This document shows, piece by piece, positions 62,254 through 64,000 of a stretch of DNA of 64,000 nucleotides. This DNA is from Streptomyces echinoruber. Lineage in GTDB: Bacteria; Actinomycetota; Actinomycetes; Streptomycetales; Streptomycetaceae. Position numbers and translations under genes: made by a program. The stretch's first letter is position 1, and each line of letters begins with the position of its first letter. Location: positions 96,999 to 160,998 of the forward strand of contig NZ_BMWH01000013.1 of the NCBI RefSeq assembly GCF_014651135.1, given 5' to 3'. Under the pieces are notes generated by a model. It worked only from the letters and a program-made list of their open reading frames with translations, was not told where the DNA came from and did no database searches.

Positions 62254-63681
62254 GTGAGCAGCAACAGCGGTGACGTACGGCTCTGGGGCGGCCGTTTCGC
62301 CGACGGACCCGCCGAGGCCCTGGCGAAGCTGTCCGCGTCCGTCCACTTCGACTGGCGGCTCGCGCCGTACGACATCGCCGGCTCGCGCGCCCACGCGCGC
62401 GTGCTGCACCGGGCGGGCCTGCTCACCGACGACGAGCTGGAGCGCATGCTGGCGGGACTCGACCACCTCGAGGCCGACGTGGCGTCGGGGGAGTTCACCG
62501 GCACGATCGCCGACGAGGACGTGCACACCGCCCTGGAACGGGGTCTGCTGGAGCGCCTCGGCCCCGAACTCGGCGGCAAGCTGCGCGCCGGCCGCTCCCG
62601 CAACGACCAGGTGGCGACCCTGTTCCGCATGTACCTGCGCGACCACGCCCGCATCATCGGCGGCCTGATCGCCGACCTGCAGGACGCGCTGATCGGCCTG
62701 GCCGAGGCCCACCCGGACGTGGCGATGCCCGGCCGCACCCACCTCCAGCACGCCCAGCCGGTGCTCTTCGCCCACCACGTCCTCGCCCACGTCCAGGCCC
62801 TCTCCCGGGACGCGGAGCGGCTGCGCCAGTGGGACGAGCGCACGGCCGTCTCCCCGTACGGCTCCGGCGCGCTCGCCGGCTCCTCCCTCGGCCTGGACCC
62901 CGAGGCGGTCGCGCGCGACCTGGGCTTCGAGCACGGCAGCGTCGGCAACTCCATCGACGGCACCGCCTCCCGGGACTTCGTCGCCGAGTTCGCCTTCGTC
63001 ACCGCGATGATCGGCGTGAACCTCTCCCGGATCGCCGAGGAGATCATCATCTGGAACACGAAGGAGTTCTCCTTCGTCACCCTGCACGACGCCTTCTCCA
63101 CCGGCTCGTCGATCATGCCGCAGAAGAAGAACCCGGACATCGCCGAGCTGGCGCGCGGCAAGTCCGGCCGCCTGATCGGCAACCTGACCGGCCTGCTGGC
63201 CACGCTCAAGGCGCTCCCGCTGGCGTACAACCGCGACCTGCAGGAGGACAAGGAGCCGGTGTTCGACTCCTGTGACCAGCTCGAGGTGCTGCTGCCCGCC
63301 TTCACCGGCATGATCGCCACCCTCACCGTGCACCGCGAGCGCATGGAGGAACTGGCCCCGGCCGGCTTCTCGCTGGCCACGGACGTCGCCGAGTGGCTGG
63401 TCAAGCAGGGCGTGCCGTTCCGCGTGGCGCACGAGGTCGCCGGCGAGTGCGTCAAGGTCGCCGAGGCCGAGGGCAAGGAGCTGCACGAGCTGACCGACGA
63501 GCAGTTCGCCAAGATCTCCGCCCACCTCACCCCCGAGGTGCGCTCCGTCCTCGACGTGCCCGGCGCCCTCGCCGCCCGCAACGGCCGCGGCGGTACGGCG
63601 CCGGAGGCGGTCGCCGTCCAGCTCGCCGAGCTGAAGCGGGACGTGGCGGCGCAGCACGCCTGGGCGAACGCCCGCGCGTGA
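62254..63681 (+). CDS. argH: argininosuccinate lyase
   Basis: 475 residues of the fumarase/aspartase superfamily. The signature GSSIMPQKKNPDIAELARGKSGRL is intact, and RAGRSRNDQVATLFRMYLR and TRTHLQHAQPVLFAHH-like segments are present. It releases arginine and fumarate. GTG 62254 has a GAGGAG site. Last step of the pathway. Confidence 0.98.
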   Translation: MSSNSGDVRLWGGRFADGPAEALAKLSASVHFDWRLAPYDIAGSRAHARVLHRAGLLTDDELERMLAGLDHLEADVASGEFTGTIADEDVHTALERGLLERLGPELGGKLRAGRSRNDQVATLFRMYLRDHARIIGGLIADLQDALIGLAEAHPDVAMPGRTHLQHAQPVLFAHHVLAHVQALSRDAERLRQWDERTAVSPYGSGALAGSSLGLDPEAVARDLGFEHGSVGNSIDGTASRDFVAEFAFVTAMIGVNLSRIAEEIIIWNTKEFSFVTLHDAFSTGSSIMPQKKNPDIAELARGKSGRLIGNLTGLLATLKALPLAYNRDLQEDKEPVFDSCDQLEVLLPAFTGMIATLTVHRERMEELAPAGFSLATDVAEWLVKQGVPFRVAHEVAGECVKVAEAEGKELHELTDEQFAKISAHLTPEVRSVLDVPGALAARNGRGGTAPEAVAVQLAELKRDVAAQHAWANARA

Positions 63682-63746
63682 CACCGCGGCATCGCGGGTT
63701 ACGTTGGTCGCACGCCGCACTCGGAGCCGACCGGACGGAGCCCGCG

Positions 63747-64000
63747 ATGCCCTTCGCGCGACTGGCCCACGCCACGACCCCCACCTGCCACATCGGCCTC
63801 GGCCTGGCCGCCGTCGGACGCCCCGGCTACCTCACCCTCGGCCGCGGACGCGACCTGCCGGCCGAGCGCACCGCGGCGGCGCTGCGGGCGCGCACCCACG
63901 AACTCCTCGACGCCGCCTACGCGCAGGGCGTGCGCTACATCGACGCCGCCCGCTCCTACGGCCGCGCGGAGGAGTTCCTCGCCGAGTGGCTGCGCGCCCA
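63747..64000 (+). CDS. aldo/keto reductase, N-terminal part (runs off the window)
   Basis: The first 84 codons are present. GLGLAAVGRPGYLTLGR and the cofactor-barrel motif RYIDAARSYGRAEEFLAEWL place it in the aldo/keto reductase family (NADPH barrel, with the DxxxxY pair). ATG 63747 has a GGAG site 7 bases upstream. It starts 65 bases after argH, possibly as an independent unit. Confidence 0.85.
   Translation, partial: MPFARLAHATTPTCHIGLGLAAVGRPGYLTLGRGRDLPAERTAAALRARTHELLDAAYAQGVRYIDAARSYGRAEEFLAEWLRA

Overview
The window is a continuous chromosomal segment from a Streptomyces or very close relative. The DNA is extremely GC-rich, third codon positions are almost always G or C, GTG and TTG starts are common, and neighbouring genes often overlap by 1 to 20 bases. 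Gene content and order match the conserved Streptomyces core: FKBP-pafBC-tatAC-helY, a conservon (cvn9/rar type), infC-rpmI-rplT, pheST and arg genes. No tRNA, rRNA, CRISPR array, phage or full insertion sequence was found. All family and orthologue names come from recognition of the encoded proteins, not from a database search.

Layout. 0-9 kb: two FKBP prolyl isomerases, the WYL regulators pafB and pafC, two small proteins, tatA/tatC and a Ski2-like helicase, all on the plus strand, closed by a 24-bp terminator hairpin. 9.3-14 kb: conservon cvnA-B-C-D plus a cytochrome P450 with EQSLW in place of the K-helix EXXR. 14-18 kb, minus strand: an RluA pseudouridine synthase, a siderophore-interacting flavoprotein behind an IdeR-like iron box, and a 5'-3' exonuclease-like protein. 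18-20.3 kb: XRE-cupin regulator, cytosolic BtuF-like protein and LysR regulator. 20.5-25.9 kb: an amine-catabolic cluster (gamma-glutamyl hydrolase, GntR regulator, GlnA4-like ligase, aldehyde dehydrogenase, SDR). 26-32.6 kb: DUF2510 membrane protein, a D-threonine-aldolase-like enzyme, a proline-rich membrane protein translationally coupled to a mycosin-like subtilisin, and SseB.

32.7-41 kb: DUF1844, then infC (AUC start, long leader with an attenuator-like hairpin), rpmI, rplT, an SpoU-family rRNA methyltransferase, a PAS histidine kinase and pheST. 41-52.6 kb: an accessory mix (SpoIIE/PP2C phosphatase, NsdA-like TPR regulator, Nudix hydrolase, 3-hydroxyacyl-CoA dehydrogenase, Tat-exported glycosidase-like protein, a divergent EamA/MocR pair, small DUF proteins). 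52.7-63.7 kb: arginine biosynthesis (argCJBDR, then argGH), split by a minus-strand operon for flavin-based electron transfer (ferric reductase, FMN-binding lipoprotein-like protein, ApbE). ArgR, encoded here, probably acts on the ARG-box-like palindromes before argC and argG. The window ends inside an aldo/keto reductase gene.

A recurring feature is short GC-rich tandem repeats (9-25 bp units), lying between genes or making low-complexity protein tails, and two apparently in-frame palindromic inserts (in sseB and the MocR gene). The most unusual items are the non-EXXR P450 with a repetitive tail, the infC leader, the divergent overlapping start codons at 49209-49211, the decayed FMN-binding fragment near 60.5 kb and the proline-rich protein/mycosin pair.
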